Part shown: positions 8,451-17,513 of the stretch, piece by piece
How the letters are laid out: each line of letters begins with the position of its first letter
Position numbering within the stretch: the stretch's first letter is position 1
Source of the DNA: an uncultured Eubacteriales bacterium
GTDB taxonomy: Bacteria > Bacillota > Clostridia > UBA1381
Length of the DNA: 64,000 nt
Direction: 5' to 3'
Assembly: GCA_905199755.1 (NCBI GenBank)
Contig: CAJKHT010000002.1
Span: 1-64,000 of the forward strand
The notes under the pieces: generated by a model
The model's input: the letters and a program-made list of their open reading frames with translations, nothing else
What the model was told of the DNA's origin: nothing
Database searches by the model: none
Translations under genes and position numbers: made by a program

Positions 8451-8456
8451 ATTGTA
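8451..8456 (-). promoter_or_regulatory. Possible extended -10 of holB
   Basis: The minus strand reads TGGTACAAT, an extended -10 element (TACAAT at 8451-8456), about 50 bases before the holB start. The -35 match is poor. The GGGGAGGG ribosome site lies ten bases before the ATG. Confidence 0.4.
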
Positions 8457-8506
8457 CCACACTTTTTCATAAAATTAAAGAGAAATATTTTATGGAGGAT
8501 TTTTTA

Positions 8507-9079
8507 ATGAATTACATATGGTGCGGTATGATTTTAATTTCGCTTATTGCCGGTGCGGCTAACGGTCTGCTCGATGAAACGATTTCCGCCGCATTTGAAA
8601 GCGCCTCAATGTCGGTAAGCACGGTATTGTCCTTTGCCGGAGTGATGTGTTTCTGGACGGGTATGCTTAAAATTGCGGAGGTTTCCGGCGCATGCGAAAA
8701 GCTGCAGAGGCTGCTCTCGCCGATTGTCGGGCGGCTTTTTCCCGGTACGGGCGAAAATGCAAAAAAATATATAACCATGAATTTATCCGCAAATATCCTC
8801 GGAATGGGCAATGCCGCAACACCCATGGGAGTAAAGGCAATGCGCGAGCTTGACGAGGAAAACGGCACACCTTTTCATGCCTCCGATGCAATGTGTATGC
8901 TTGTGGTGCTTAACACAACCTCATTTCAGCTTATTCCGTCAACAATCATTGCTCTGCGCACGGCGGCAGGCTCTCAAAGTCCGCTCGACATAATCGTTCC
9001 CATCTGGATTGCCTCCGCCGTTTCCGTGGTTTGCGCCGTCATGATAACCAAGCTTGTTTGCAGAATGTGGAGAAAATAA
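8507..9079 (+). CDS. spmA: Spore maturation protein A
   Basis: Integral membrane protein of 190 residues, related to nucleoside-transporter-like gate domains. In Bacillus, SpmA acts with SpmB in spore-core dehydration. Features are the N-terminal MNYIWCGMILISLIAGAANG membrane segment and the conserved central MNLSANILGMGNAATPMG and MLVVLNTTSFQLIPSTIIAL motifs. The start is taken at 8507: GGAGG (8495-8499) overlaps an upstream in-frame ATG at 8492 and sits nine bases before 8507. It is one base upstream of spmB. Confidence 0.93.
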   Translation: MNYIWCGMILISLIAGAANGLLDETISAAFESASMSVSTVLSFAGVMCFWTGMLKIAEVSGACEKLQRLLSPIVGRLFPGTGENAKKYITMNLSANILGMGNAATPMGVKAMRELDEENGTPFHASDAMCMLVVLNTTSFQLIPSTIIALRTAAGSQSPLDIIVPIWIASAVSVVCAVMITKLVCRMWRK

Positions 9080-9080
9080 T

Positions 9081-9590
9081 ATGCAGTACATAATACCCTC
9101 AATAATTGCGGTGATAATACTCTTTTCCGTCAAAAACCGCACCGCCGCATATGAAACGTTTATAAACGGTGCGGAGGACGGCATGAAAATAGTTATGCGG
9201 ATATTCCCGTCTCTGCTTGCGGTGCTTACCGCCGCAGGCATGCTCCGCGCATCGGGCGCAATAGATATGCTTATACGCTTTCTCGCACCCGTTACGGATT
9301 TTTTGCATATCCCGAAAGAGGTTATGCCGCTTGTACTTATACGCCCCGTATCGGGAAGCGGCTCTCTGGGCATACTTGCCGATATTTTAAACACATTCGG
9401 AGCGGATACAAAAACAGGCAGAACCGCCTCCGTAATAATGGGTTCGACCGAAACAACCTTCTATTGTCTGTGCGTATATTTTGCCGGAACTAAGGTAAAA
9501 TATACCCGTAGAGTTATACCCTGTGCCGTCATAGGTGATATAATAGGTATATTAACGGGTGTTTTTATAATTAATTTGGGGAATTTTTAA
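9081..9590 (+). CDS. spmB: Spore maturation protein B
   Basis: Membrane protein of 169 residues, partner of SpmA in spore maturation. Conserved stretches are YETFINGAEDGMKIVMRIFP near residues 22-41, IRPVSGSGSLGILADIL near 86-102, GRTASVIMGSTETTFYCLCV near 111-130 and the C-terminal membrane span. The ATG at 9081 follows GTGGAGAAAATAAT and lies one base past the spmA stop, so translation is probably coupled. An in-frame ATG at 9054 inside spmA lacks a ribosome site. Confidence 0.93.
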   Translation: MQYIIPSIIAVIILFSVKNRTAAYETFINGAEDGMKIVMRIFPSLLAVLTAAGMLRASGAIDMLIRFLAPVTDFLHIPKEVMPLVLIRPVSGSGSLGILADILNTFGADTKTGRTASVIMGSTETTFYCLCVYFAGTKVKYTRRVIPCAVIGDIIGILTGVFIINLGNF

Positions 9591-9609
9591 CAAAATTTTA
9601 TATAATTAC

Positions 9610-9638
9610 TTGCAAAATAGTCGGTTTTAATATACAAT
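9610..9638 (+). promoter_or_regulatory. Sigma-A promoter of the glycolytic genes
   Basis: TTGCAA (9610-9615), a 17-base spacer and TACAAT (9633-9638) predict a start near 9645, about 49 bases before pgk. This makes pgk-tpiA(-gpmI) a unit separate from spmAB. Confidence 0.72.
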
Positions 9639-9693
9639 AGGTATTAGATAAAATGACTGCACTGCGGTTAATAATTAAAAAGGAGATTTTACT

Positions 9694-10881
9694 ATGTACA
9701 ACAAATTAACGGTAGAAGACATTGATGTTAAGGGTAAAAAGGTTCTCGTAAGATGCGACTTCAACGTTCCGCTTGACGGCGACGGCAATATCACGGACGA
9801 AAACCGTATCGTAGGAGCGCTCCCCACAATAGAATATCTTATAAAGAACGGCGCAAAGGTTATTCTTTGCTCACACATGGGCAAGCCTAAGGGTGAGCCT
9901 AAGCCGGAGCTTTCTCTCGCACCCGTTGCAAAGAGACTTTCCGAAAAGCTCGGCAAGGAAGTAATATTTGCTGCTGACAACAATGTAGTCGGCGAAAATG
10001 CAAAGGCAGCTGTTGCAAGCATGAAAGAGGGCGACGTTGTTCTTCTCGAAAACACACGTTACAGAGCGGAAGAAACAAAGAACGTTGACGAATTTTCACA
10101 GGAGCTTGCTTCTCTTGCGGACGTATTCGTAAACGATGCGTTCGGTACAGCTCACAGAGCACACTGCTCAAATGTGGGTGTAACAAAGTACATCAAGGAA
10201 TGTGCGGCAGGATACTTAATCGAAAAGGAAATAAAGTTCCTCGGCAATGCCGTAAACTCACCCGTAAGACCTCTTATGGCAATTCTGGGCGGTTCAAAGG
10301 TTTCTTCAAAGATTTCCGTTATAGAAAATCTTCTTAAAAAGGTAGACAAGCTCATCATCGGCGGCGGTATGGCATACACCTTTATGGCTGCACAGGGCAA
10401 GGGTACAGGTACATCACTTCTCGAGCCGGACTTCATCGACTATGCAAAGAAAATGATTGACGAAGCAGGTGACAAGCTTGTTCTTCCGGTTGATACGGTT
10501 GTTGCACAGGAATTTTCAAACGATGCTCCCTCAAAGGTATCGGAAAACGGCATGGAAGACGGCTGGATGGGACTTGACATCGGTCCTAAGACAATCGCTC
10601 TCTTTACAGATGTATTAAAGGACGCAAAGACTGTTGTATGGAACGGACCTATGGGCGTATTTGAATTCCCGAACTTTGCAAAGGGTACAAACGCAATCGC
10701 AACGGTTCTCGCAGACCTTGATGCAACAACAATCATCGGCGGCGGTGACAGTGTTGCAGCTGTAAACCAGGCAGGTCTCGGCAGCAAAATGAGCCATATT
10801 TCAACGGGCGGCGGCGCTTCAATGGAATTCCTCGAGGGCAAGGAGCTTCCGGGTATCGCGGCACTTACAGACAAACAGTAA
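9694..10881 (+). CDS. pgk: Phosphoglycerate kinase
   Basis: Phosphoglycerate kinase (395 residues) makes ATP from 1,3-bisphosphoglycerate. Signatures are the substrate-binding VLVRCDFNVPLDGDG near residues 17-31, CSHMGKPKG near 59, LLENTRY near 114, NDAFGTAHRAH near 148, and the nucleotide-binding C-terminal lobe with GGGDSVAAV and STGGGASMEFLEG near the end. Codons are visibly more biased than in neighbouring accessory genes, as expected for a highly expressed gene. tpiA follows after 19 bases. No GAPDH gene is in the window. Confidence 0.97.
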   Translation: MYNKLTVEDIDVKGKKVLVRCDFNVPLDGDGNITDENRIVGALPTIEYLIKNGAKVILCSHMGKPKGEPKPELSLAPVAKRLSEKLGKEVIFAADNNVVGENAKAAVASMKEGDVVLLENTRYRAEETKNVDEFSQELASLADVFVNDAFGTAHRAHCSNVGVTKYIKECAAGYLIEKEIKFLGNAVNSPVRPLMAILGGSKVSSKISVIENLLKKVDKLIIGGGMAYTFMAAQGKGTGTSLLEPDFIDYAKKMIDEAGDKLVLPVDTVVAQEFSNDAPSKVSENGMEDGWMGLDIGPKTIALFTDVLKDAKTVVWNGPMGVFEFPNFAKGTNAIATVLADLDATTIIGGGDSVAAVNQAGLGSKMSHISTGGGASMEFLEGKELPGIAALTDKQ

Positions 10882-10900
10882 TCGAAAGGATTGAATAATC

Positions 10901-11653
10901 ATGGGTAAATATATAATCGCAGGTAACTGGAAGATGAACAAGCTTCCGTCGGAAACATATGACTTCGTTAAAGAGGTTGCAGAGGCTACAAAGGGCGCTT
11001 CATGCGAGGTAGTATGCTGCACTCCGTATGTGTGCCTTGCTCCGGCTGTTGAGGCTGCAAAGGGTACTCACGTAAAAATAGGTGCGGAAAACCTCCACTT
11101 TGAGGACAAGGGTGCATTCACAGGCGAAGTGAGCGCCGATATGCTTAAGGATTTGGGTGTTCAGTATGTAATCATCGGTCACAGTGAGAGACGTGCATAC
11201 AACAACGAAACCGATGAAACGGTAAACAAGAAGATAGTTAAGGCTCTTTCAAAAGACCTCATTCCTATCGTATGCGTGGGTGAATCGCTTGAAGAACGTG
11301 AAGCAGGCATAACAATGGACCTTATCTCAATTCAGATAAAGAAAGCTTTTGCCGGAATTGCTGCGGCAGATGCTAAAAAGGTTGTAGTTGCTTACGAGCC
11401 TATCTGGGCAATCGGCACGGGCAAAACCGCTTCCGATGACCAGGCACAGGAGGTTTGCGGCGGTATCAGAAAGGTTCTCGCTGCATTATATGACGATGCA
11501 ACAGCTAAGGAAATCACAATTCAGTACGGCGGCAGCATGAATGCCGGAAACTGTGCGGGACTTCTTGCAAAGCCCGACATCGACGGCGGTCTTATAGGTG
11601 GTGCATCGCTTAAATCAGCCGATTTCGCGGTAATCACATCGGCAGCGAAATAA
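10901..11653 (+). CDS. tpiA: Triosephosphate isomerase
   Basis: TIM-barrel enzyme, 250 residues, interconverting dihydroxyacetone phosphate and glyceraldehyde 3-phosphate. It begins MGKYIIAGNWKMNKLPSET with the catalytic Asn/Lys (NWKMNK). The electrophile His sits in IIGHSERRAY near residue 93. The catalytic Glu is in AYEPIWAIGTGKTA near residue 166. The phosphate-binding GGSMNAGN is near 211. It is co-directional with pgk and gpmI, and a Shine-Dalgarno GAAAGGA precedes the ATG. Confidence 0.97.
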   Translation: MGKYIIAGNWKMNKLPSETYDFVKEVAEATKGASCEVVCCTPYVCLAPAVEAAKGTHVKIGAENLHFEDKGAFTGEVSADMLKDLGVQYVIIGHSERRAYNNETDETVNKKIVKALSKDLIPIVCVGESLEEREAGITMDLISIQIKKAFAGIAAADAKKVVVAYEPIWAIGTGKTASDDQAQEVCGGIRKVLAALYDDATAKEITIQYGGSMNAGNCAGLLAKPDIDGGLIGGASLKSADFAVITSAAK

Positions 11654-11675
11654 TTAAATTTTAACGGCAGTTTTA

Positions 11676-11727
11676 TTTAGCGCAGATTATTGACGGCATT
11701 AATATTGCCTTGATGGTCTGCGCTAAA
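11676..11727 (+). other. Long intercistronic hairpin between tpiA and gpmI
   Basis: A perfect 11-bp stem, TTTAGCGCAGA (11676-11686) with its complement at 11717-11727, encloses a 30-base loop holding a further small GGCA/TGCC pairing. No T-run follows, so it is more likely an mRNA-stability or processing element, or a partial attenuator, than a full terminator. Confidence 0.55.
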
Positions 11728-11778
11728 TTGGGTAAAGGCAAAATATAACCGAATTTAATCGGAAAGGACTTGAATACA

Positions 11779-13302
11779 ATGGCAAAAAAACCAATCGCCT
11801 TAATCATCATGGACGGTTACGGCATAAACAACACAACAGCCGGAAATGCAATCGCAGCGGCAAAGAAACCCCATCTTGACAAATATCTTGCGGAGTATCC
11901 GCACACGCAGCTCCAGGCAAGCGGTCTTGCGGTAGGTCTGCCCGACGGACAAATGGGCAACAGCGAAGTGGGACATACAAATATCGGCGCAGGCAGAGTT
12001 GTGTACCAGATGCTCGTTAAAATCTCAAAGGACATTGAGGACGGAAAAATATATGACAACAAGGCTTTGACGGACGCTATGGAATCGGCAAAAAATAACG
12101 GCAAGGCTCTGCATCTTATAGGACTTTTGTCAAACGGCGGTGTTCACAGCCATATCGGACATCTCTTCGGTCTGCTTGAAATGGCTAAAAAGCACGGTCT
12201 TGAAAAGGTATATATCCATTCCTTCCATGACGGACGTGACGTTCCCCCCACATCTGGTATCGAATTTATGCGTGAGCTTGTTGATGAAACTAAAAAGCTC
12301 GGTGTCGGCAAGGTTGCAACACTCTGCGGCCGTTACTACGCAATGGACAGAGACAACGCATGGGACAGAGTCGAAAAAGCATATGACGCTATGGTTCTCG
12401 GCGAGGGTGTACAGGAAAGCGATCCCGTTGAGGCTATACAGCACTCATACGACAACGGTGTAACGGACGAATTTATACTTCCTGCCGTAATCGACAAGGA
12501 CGGCATGATAAAAGAGGGCGACAGCGTTATAATGATTAACTTCCGCCCCGACCGTGCGCGTCAGATAACACGTGCATTTGTCGATCCCGACTTTAACGGA
12601 TTTGAGCGCAAAAAGGGATATTTCCCGCTTAACTACGTATGCATGGCGCAGTATGATGCCGAAATGCCCAATGTAACCGTTGCATATCCGCCCGAACAGC
12701 TTAAAATGACATTCGGCGAATATATTTCCGAACAGGGCATGACTCAGTTAAGAATTGCCGAAACACAGAAATACGCTCACGTTACATTCTTCTTTAACGG
12801 CGGTGAGGAAAGACAGTTTGAGGGTGAGGAAAGAATACTCATCAAATCCCCCGACGTTCCAACATTTGATTTAAAGCCGGAGATGAGCGCATACGAGGTT
12901 TGCGATGCCGTATGCAACGCAATAAACGAGGATAAATTTGATGTTATAATTCTTAACTACGCAAACTGCGACATGGTAGGTCATACCGGTGTGTTTGACG
13001 CTGCTGTAAAGGCTGTTGAGGCAGTCGATGAATGTGTCGGCAGAATGGTTGACGCACTTCTGGCAAAGGGCGGCAAGGCAATCATCACCGCAGACCACGG
13101 AAATGCGGATTGCATGGTAGACCCCGACACAAATTCGGTATTCACCGCACATACGACAAATCCCGTTCCCATGATTGTGATAGGTCAGGGAGACGTTAAG
13201 CTTAAAGAGGGCAGACTTTGCGACTTGTGCCCCACAATGCTTGAAATGATGGGACTTCCAAAGCCTGAAGAAATGACGGGCGAAAGTCTTATAGTAAAAT
13301 AA
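11779..13302 (+). CDS. gpmI: 2,3-bisphosphoglycerate-independent phosphoglycerate mutase
   Basis: Cofactor-independent, Mn-dependent mutase, 507 residues, interconverting 3- and 2-phosphoglycerate. It belongs to the alkaline-phosphatase superfamily. It starts MAKKPIALIIMDGYGI. The phosphoserine nucleophile lies in MGNSEVGHTNIGAGR near residues 57-71. The HDGRDVPPTSG loop is near 150, and metal ligands are in TADHGNADCM near the C-terminus. The ATG at 11779 is preferred: GGAAAGGA lies ten bases upstream, whereas an in-frame TTG at 11770 abuts that site. Confidence 0.96.
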   Translation: MAKKPIALIIMDGYGINNTTAGNAIAAAKKPHLDKYLAEYPHTQLQASGLAVGLPDGQMGNSEVGHTNIGAGRVVYQMLVKISKDIEDGKIYDNKALTDAMESAKNNGKALHLIGLLSNGGVHSHIGHLFGLLEMAKKHGLEKVYIHSFHDGRDVPPTSGIEFMRELVDETKKLGVGKVATLCGRYYAMDRDNAWDRVEKAYDAMVLGEGVQESDPVEAIQHSYDNGVTDEFILPAVIDKDGMIKEGDSVIMINFRPDRARQITRAFVDPDFNGFERKKGYFPLNYVCMAQYDAEMPNVTVAYPPEQLKMTFGEYISEQGMTQLRIAETQKYAHVTFFFNGGEERQFEGEERILIKSPDVPTFDLKPEMSAYEVCDAVCNAINEDKFDVIILNYANCDMVGHTGVFDAAVKAVEAVDECVGRMVDALLAKGGKAIITADHGNADCMVDPDTNSVFTAHTTNPVPMIVIGQGDVKLKEGRLCDLCPTMLEMMGLPKPEEMTGESLIVK

Positions 13303-13328
13303 ACCACTTTGAAAAGAGCACACAAAAA

Positions 13329-14525
13329 ATGCATTATATAAAATCATTTCTGAAGCTTGTACTGCCCTCCGCTGCCGCGGGAATACTCGGCGGAATTGCG
13401 GGCGGTGCGTTCAGAAAAACGCTTGATACCGTAACGGCAATCGATACGCAAAACAGTATTCTGCTTTATTTTCTGCCGTTAGCCGGACTTTTGATTGTTT
13501 TTTTGTACAAGCTCATGAAGCTTTCAAACGATCCCGGTACAAATGCGGTTGTGGTATCGGGAAGAACGGGAAAAAAGCTGCCGCTCGCCATGGCACCGCT
13601 GATTTTCGTCTGCACCTCAATAACTCATCTGTTCGGCGGCAGCGCCGGACGTGAGGGTGCGGCATTGCAGCTCGGCGGTGTGATCGGCTCGGGAGTGAGC
13701 AGACTTTTTAAGTCGGACAATGCCGCAATACTTGTAATGTGCGGCATGAGCGCCGTGTTTGCGGCGGCATTCGGAACACCGATAACGGCTGTTGTTTTCA
13801 CTGCTGAAATAGTCGGTTCGCTCGCAGCATGCCGCAAAGCGCTTGCCCCATGCTTTATCGCAGCATATTTCGCTGCATATATATCATCTCTTTACGGAAA
13901 CGCACCCGTGAGCTTTACACTTTCCGCCATGCCCGGCATGACTTGGCAGACAATGCTTTCCGCTTCCGTACTCGGAGCATGCTGTGCGGCGGTAAGCATT
14001 GCATTTTGTCTTGCAATGCAGTACGGCGGCAAGTATTCCAAAAGGCTTATAAAAAACGATTACATACGTGTTTTTGCCGGCGGCTGTCTGGTTATTCTTC
14101 TGACCGCCGCTGTGGGAACACGCGATTATAACGGCGCAGGCATGTCCGTTATCAAAAACGCAATAGGCGGAAATGCGCATTGGTACGCATTTTTGCTGAA
14201 AATCATATTTACTGCCGTAACAGTCGGTTTCGGCTTTAAGGGTGGTGAAATAGTACCGTCGATGTTTGTCGGTGCGACTTTCGGCTGTGCCGCAGCTCCG
14301 ATTTTGGGACTTCCGGCACCGTTTGCCGCAGCAGTCGGACTTACCGCATTGTTTGCCGGAGTTGTAAACGCACCCGTAGCGGCAACGGTACTGGCCGCCG
14401 AAATTTTCGGCGCACAAAATCTGCCGGCATTTGCGGCGGCATGCTTTATATGCTATGCGCTTTCATCAAAATTCGGATTATACACCGGGGCGGATAAAAT
14501 CGCACCGATAACCGCAAACCAATAA
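13329..14525 (+). CDS. ClC-family chloride channel or transporter
   Basis: Polytopic membrane protein of 398 residues with the ClC selectivity-filter signatures. GGSAGREGAALQLGG near residues 101-115 is the GSxGREGP-type motif with the gating glutamate present; the following residue is Ala instead of Pro. The GFGFKGGEIVPSMFVGATFG segment near 298-317 corresponds to the GxFxP region. The protein ends soon after the last membrane helix, without CBS domains, as in short bacterial members (fluoride-exporting or Cl/H-exchange subtypes). It begins 26 bases after gpmI with only a weak ribosome site (AAAAGAG). The exported anion is not determinable here. Confidence 0.88.
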   Translation: MHYIKSFLKLVLPSAAAGILGGIAGGAFRKTLDTVTAIDTQNSILLYFLPLAGLLIVFLYKLMKLSNDPGTNAVVVSGRTGKKLPLAMAPLIFVCTSITHLFGGSAGREGAALQLGGVIGSGVSRLFKSDNAAILVMCGMSAVFAAAFGTPITAVVFTAEIVGSLAACRKALAPCFIAAYFAAYISSLYGNAPVSFTLSAMPGMTWQTMLSASVLGACCAAVSIAFCLAMQYGGKYSKRLIKNDYIRVFAGGCLVILLTAAVGTRDYNGAGMSVIKNAIGGNAHWYAFLLKIIFTAVTVGFGFKGGEIVPSMFVGATFGCAAAPILGLPAPFAAAVGLTALFAGVVNAPVAATVLAAEIFGAQNLPAFAAACFICYALSSKFGLYTGADKIAPITANQ

Positions 14526-14559
14526 AAATAAGAGACTGCTGCGGCAGTCTCTTATTTTT
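14524..14559. terminator. Bidirectional terminator between the ClC gene and the GH30 gene
   Basis: A 16-bp perfect stem (14524-14539 with 14544-14559, arms AAAAATAAGAGACTGC) and a 4-base loop carry A-runs and T-runs on both flanks. It overlaps the stop codons of both convergent genes. Confidence 0.9.
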
Positions 14560-15905
14560 TAATCTCTAAATACAACCGTACTCACCGAATTTTCCATTAC
14601 GTCAAAATACCACCATGAATTATCATAGAAAATCTGGCATTGACGCTTCTCGCTGTTCGGATTGATAACCTGCACAACAAGGCTTCCGTCCGGATTTTTT
14701 GCCGCACATGATGTTGTCTCAAACTGCATATTTCTAAAGTCAAAAACTTCCCAGCCGTCATTGGCAACCCTTGAACGGTAAATCTCGGCACCGTTTTGAA
14801 TAAAATGTGCAAAATGATTGAATGCACGGTACTGACCGCTGTAGGAAAGCTCCTCCGTGACACTGTTAAGAGTTACAAGTCCGGCACAGTAACAATGCCC
14901 CACATTCGGGCGTCCCTCCTCGTCAAGCATCAGATTCCAGCCCGTAAACGTTTCACAGCCGTGATTTAGCGCTTTCGCCATCATTGTCCCCCATTTGCAC
15001 CAGTCATCGGCAAAGCAGTCCTTTAGCCGCGGTCCGCCCTCGGTGAACTGGAAACGGATTTCGGGGTGTTCCTCTTTTATTCTGTCTATCATTTCAATGC
15101 AGCCGTTATAGTAATGGAATGCCGCTGAGGAACAGCATTCGGTAAGCTTGGGATATTCTTCAAGCATCCAGTTTACGCGCCGCCAGCCGTTGAAGTTGTG
15201 GTCATGAAACCATATATCAACGTCCATTCCTTTCGCTTTCAATTTATCGGACAGCGTAAATATATACTTTGCCTCCTGGTCGGGATTCCATATACATGCC
15301 GGGAATTTGCCGTACTGATCCACATCAGGCTCATTCTGCGGTGTCAGCGCAGAGATATGTATCCCCTCTTTTTCATATGCTTCAAGATACTTTATAATGT
15401 AATCCGCAAAAACATCTATATATTTTGTGCGCATATATCCGCCGCAGATAAATCCTCCCGTTTTCATCCAGCCCGGAGGACTCCACGGCGATGCAAAAAA
15501 TTTCAGGTCGGGACGTATTTCAAGTATCTCCTTAATCATAGGCAGAATATATGCACGGTCGCGCTCAATGGAAAAATGCTTAAGCTCAATATCCCCCGGC
15601 ACATCATCATATGTGTAAATTTCTGCGGAATAGTCGCATGAACCGATTGCGAGACGTGCAACGCTTAGGTTTAATCCGTCTTTTCCGTAAATATCGGTTA
15701 AAAGCTTTTTTCTCGCTGCCGGCTCCATCCTTGCAAGCTCATAGCATGATGCACCCGTAAGCGCCACACCGAAGCCCTTGCATACGTTACTCGGTGTCTT
15801 ATCAATAATTATATGCTGTGCAGCGCCGCATTCGCTGCCTGCCGTAAAAACAGGCTCGGCACGCATAACTCCGCTGTCATTTGTAGTATATTTTGTTACC
15901 TTCAC
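14559..15905 (-). CDS. Glycoside hydrolase family 30 enzyme
   Basis: A 448-residue clan GH-A TIM-barrel hydrolase resembling glucosylceramidase/beta-1,6-glucanase/beta-xylosidase-type GH30 proteins. Visible features are GFGVALTGASCYELARM near residue 44, FASPWSPPGWMKTGG near 137, the acid/base in TPQNEPDVDQ (Asn191-Glu192) and the nucleophile in FQFTEGG (Glu289). A C-terminal beta domain ends in VMENSVSTVVF. There is no signal peptide, so it is probably cytoplasmic and acts on imported oligosaccharides. I place the start at a GTG (15905), eight bases after AAAGGAG. Longer in-frame ATGs would overlap the GH31 gene. It is the last gene of the polysaccharide locus. Confidence 0.88.
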   Translation of the reverse strand: MKVTKYTTNDSGVMRAEPVFTAGSECGAAQHIIIDKTPSNVCKGFGVALTGASCYELARMEPAARKKLLTDIYGKDGLNLSVARLAIGSCDYSAEIYTYDDVPGDIELKHFSIERDRAYILPMIKEILEIRPDLKFFASPWSPPGWMKTGGFICGGYMRTKYIDVFADYIIKYLEAYEKEGIHISALTPQNEPDVDQYGKFPACIWNPDQEAKYIFTLSDKLKAKGMDVDIWFHDHNFNGWRRVNWMLEEYPKLTECCSSAAFHYYNGCIEMIDRIKEEHPEIRFQFTEGGPRLKDCFADDWCKWGTMMAKALNHGCETFTGWNLMLDEEGRPNVGHCYCAGLVTLNSVTEELSYSGQYRAFNHFAHFIQNGAEIYRSRVANDGWEVFDFRNMQFETTSCAAKNPDGSLVVQVINPNSEKRQCQIFYDNSWWYFDVMENSVSTVVFRD

Positions 15906-15918
15906 AAAACGCACTCCT

Positions 15919-17436
15919 TTATATTTTTTCAAAATACGGTAAAGTATCAATATCGGCATCAACACATACTGTTTGTCCGCCGTCATATACCTTCCCCGAC
16001 ATATCACGCCATTTACCCTTCGGCAAATGCACATTCTTAATGGCAGCGCCCTTTTCCAGCACAGGTGCTGCAAGTATATCGCTGCCCAGCATAAACTGTC
16101 CGTTTTCCGTTTCAAATCCCTCATTCGGAAATTCATATGCCATATGTCTCACTATCGGCTCGCCTGTTTTTGCCGCATGCTTTGCAAGCTCATAGAATTT
16201 ATCCCCGAATTTGGCATGAAGTTCTGTTGCTTCCACAACACGCTTTGCGTTTTCTGCACTCAATACCCCCCATGGAAGTCTTGACAGCTGCATCATTCCC
16301 ATAAGCGCATTTGCCTGCGCCCAGCGTACAAACAGTTCTTCGTCAAGCTTTTTGCCGTCCGTAAAGCAGTCGAGAATTCCACCGCCGACCATATCGGGAC
16401 AACAGTATGCATATCCGCACAATCCCTGCGCTACAGTATGCGAAATAAGGGTGTTCAGTCCGAATTTATCCCAACTGTGGTACTTGTCATGCAGACGTGC
16501 CACTATCGGATGTCCGCCAAACTTCCATGCGGCTCTGTATTCATTAAATTTATATATTTCGCCCATACGGTTAAATTCTGTCGTCTGATCTCTTGCCGGC
16601 ATGGGCTTATATATCAGGTCATCATCACCGTAAAACGAATAATCTCCGGCATCAAACTTAAAGCCGTCGGCGCCGTATTTTTCCATAAGAGCCGACAGAC
16701 AGTCACGCATCCACTTTACAGCACCGGGATTTGAAAAATCCAGAACCGCACTGTAGCCGCTCCACCATTGGCGCACTGCAATTTCGCCCTCGGCATTACG
16801 GATAAGATAACCCTTTGCACGCAGTTCCTTAAACCTTGTACCTGCTGAAGCAACAATCGGAGAAACCCACAACATAACCTTGAATCCCATATTATGCAAT
16901 TCGTCCGTAAGCGCTTTTGGATTCGGAATTTTACCCCTGTTAAACTCCTCGTAAATACCGTAATCCTCCTGCCAGCCGCCGTCTATCATAAGGACACCGG
17001 GAGGAAGTCCGTTGTCAAGTATTGCTTTTGCATAATTTATTATATTTTCCGAGGTCTGATTCGTACCAAGCTCAATCCATGTATTGTACTGCGGTACGCG
17101 CCAGAACAGCTCATCGGGCAATTCGCCCGTAAACGGAAAATGCGCTTTCATTGCGGCAAGATACGCACCCTTAAGATTTTCATACCCGTCATGCAGCTCA
17201 AAATCCGCATCACCCTCAAGCTCAATCGTTCCCTTTTTGATTTTCGCCTTAAACGATTCCTCGCTCCATACATAGCGTCCGAGACTCGATACCATTACCG
17301 GTGCATATTGATCGCTTTCATGTCCGTTACCGTTTAAATCAACCTCCAAATCGGTTTCGTGTGAAAACGGCATTTCATGCCCTATATCTACCGAACCGCA
17401 CCACCAGTATTCGTTTTCCAACATTTCAAATTTCAT
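15919..17436 (-). CDS. Glycoside hydrolase family 31 enzyme (alpha-glycosidase)
   Basis: A 505-residue GH31-like retaining alpha-glycosidase. The barrel begins near residue 115 (FWRVPQYNTWIELGTNQ). LMIDGGWQEDYG lies at 149-160. The catalytic nucleophile is Asp262 in GADGFKFDAGD. An acid/base Asp is expected in the following ~70 residues (ARLHDKYHSWDKFG at 313-326). The C-terminal beta domain holds GSDILAAPVLEKGA. It lacks a signal peptide. The ATG at 17436 has a strong GAGGAG site; longer in-frame upstream sequence crosses the terminator at 17464-17497. It lies 13 bases upstream of the GH30 gene. Substrate (alpha-glucoside, alpha-xyloside or alpha-galactoside) is not resolved. Confidence 0.88.
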   Translation of the reverse strand: MKFEMLENEYWWCGSVDIGHEMPFSHETDLEVDLNGNGHESDQYAPVMVSSLGRYVWSEESFKAKIKKGTIELEGDADFELHDGYENLKGAYLAAMKAHFPFTGELPDELFWRVPQYNTWIELGTNQTSENIINYAKAILDNGLPPGVLMIDGGWQEDYGIYEEFNRGKIPNPKALTDELHNMGFKVMLWVSPIVASAGTRFKELRAKGYLIRNAEGEIAVRQWWSGYSAVLDFSNPGAVKWMRDCLSALMEKYGADGFKFDAGDYSFYGDDDLIYKPMPARDQTTEFNRMGEIYKFNEYRAAWKFGGHPIVARLHDKYHSWDKFGLNTLISHTVAQGLCGYAYCCPDMVGGGILDCFTDGKKLDEELFVRWAQANALMGMMQLSRLPWGVLSAENAKRVVEATELHAKFGDKFYELAKHAAKTGEPIVRHMAYEFPNEGFETENGQFMLGSDILAAPVLEKGAAIKNVHLPKGKWRDMSGKVYDGGQTVCVDADIDTLPYFEKI

Positions 17437-17463
17437 ATTTTTTCTCCTCTTAGCTGTCTGAAT

Positions 17464-17497
17464 AAAAGGAGTTGCCGCAGATGCGGCAGCCCCTTTT
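17464..17497 (-). terminator. Internal terminator in the polysaccharide locus
   Basis: The inverted repeat runs from AAAAGG (17464) to CCTTTT (17497) with a GC-rich core TTGCCGCA/GCGGCAG. On the minus strand it follows the concanavalin-like gene and precedes GH31/GH30. It probably lowers expression of the last two genes or separates a second transcript. Confidence 0.72.
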
Positions 17498-17513
17498 ATA
17501 CGAATTTTATAAA

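Noticed and set aside
15906..16136. N-terminal extension of the GH30 protein overlapping GH31
   Set aside because: The extension would be encoded inside the GH31 gene, has no ribosome site and no family similarity. A GTG at 15905 with AAAGGAG eight bases upstream gives the family's normal N-terminus.
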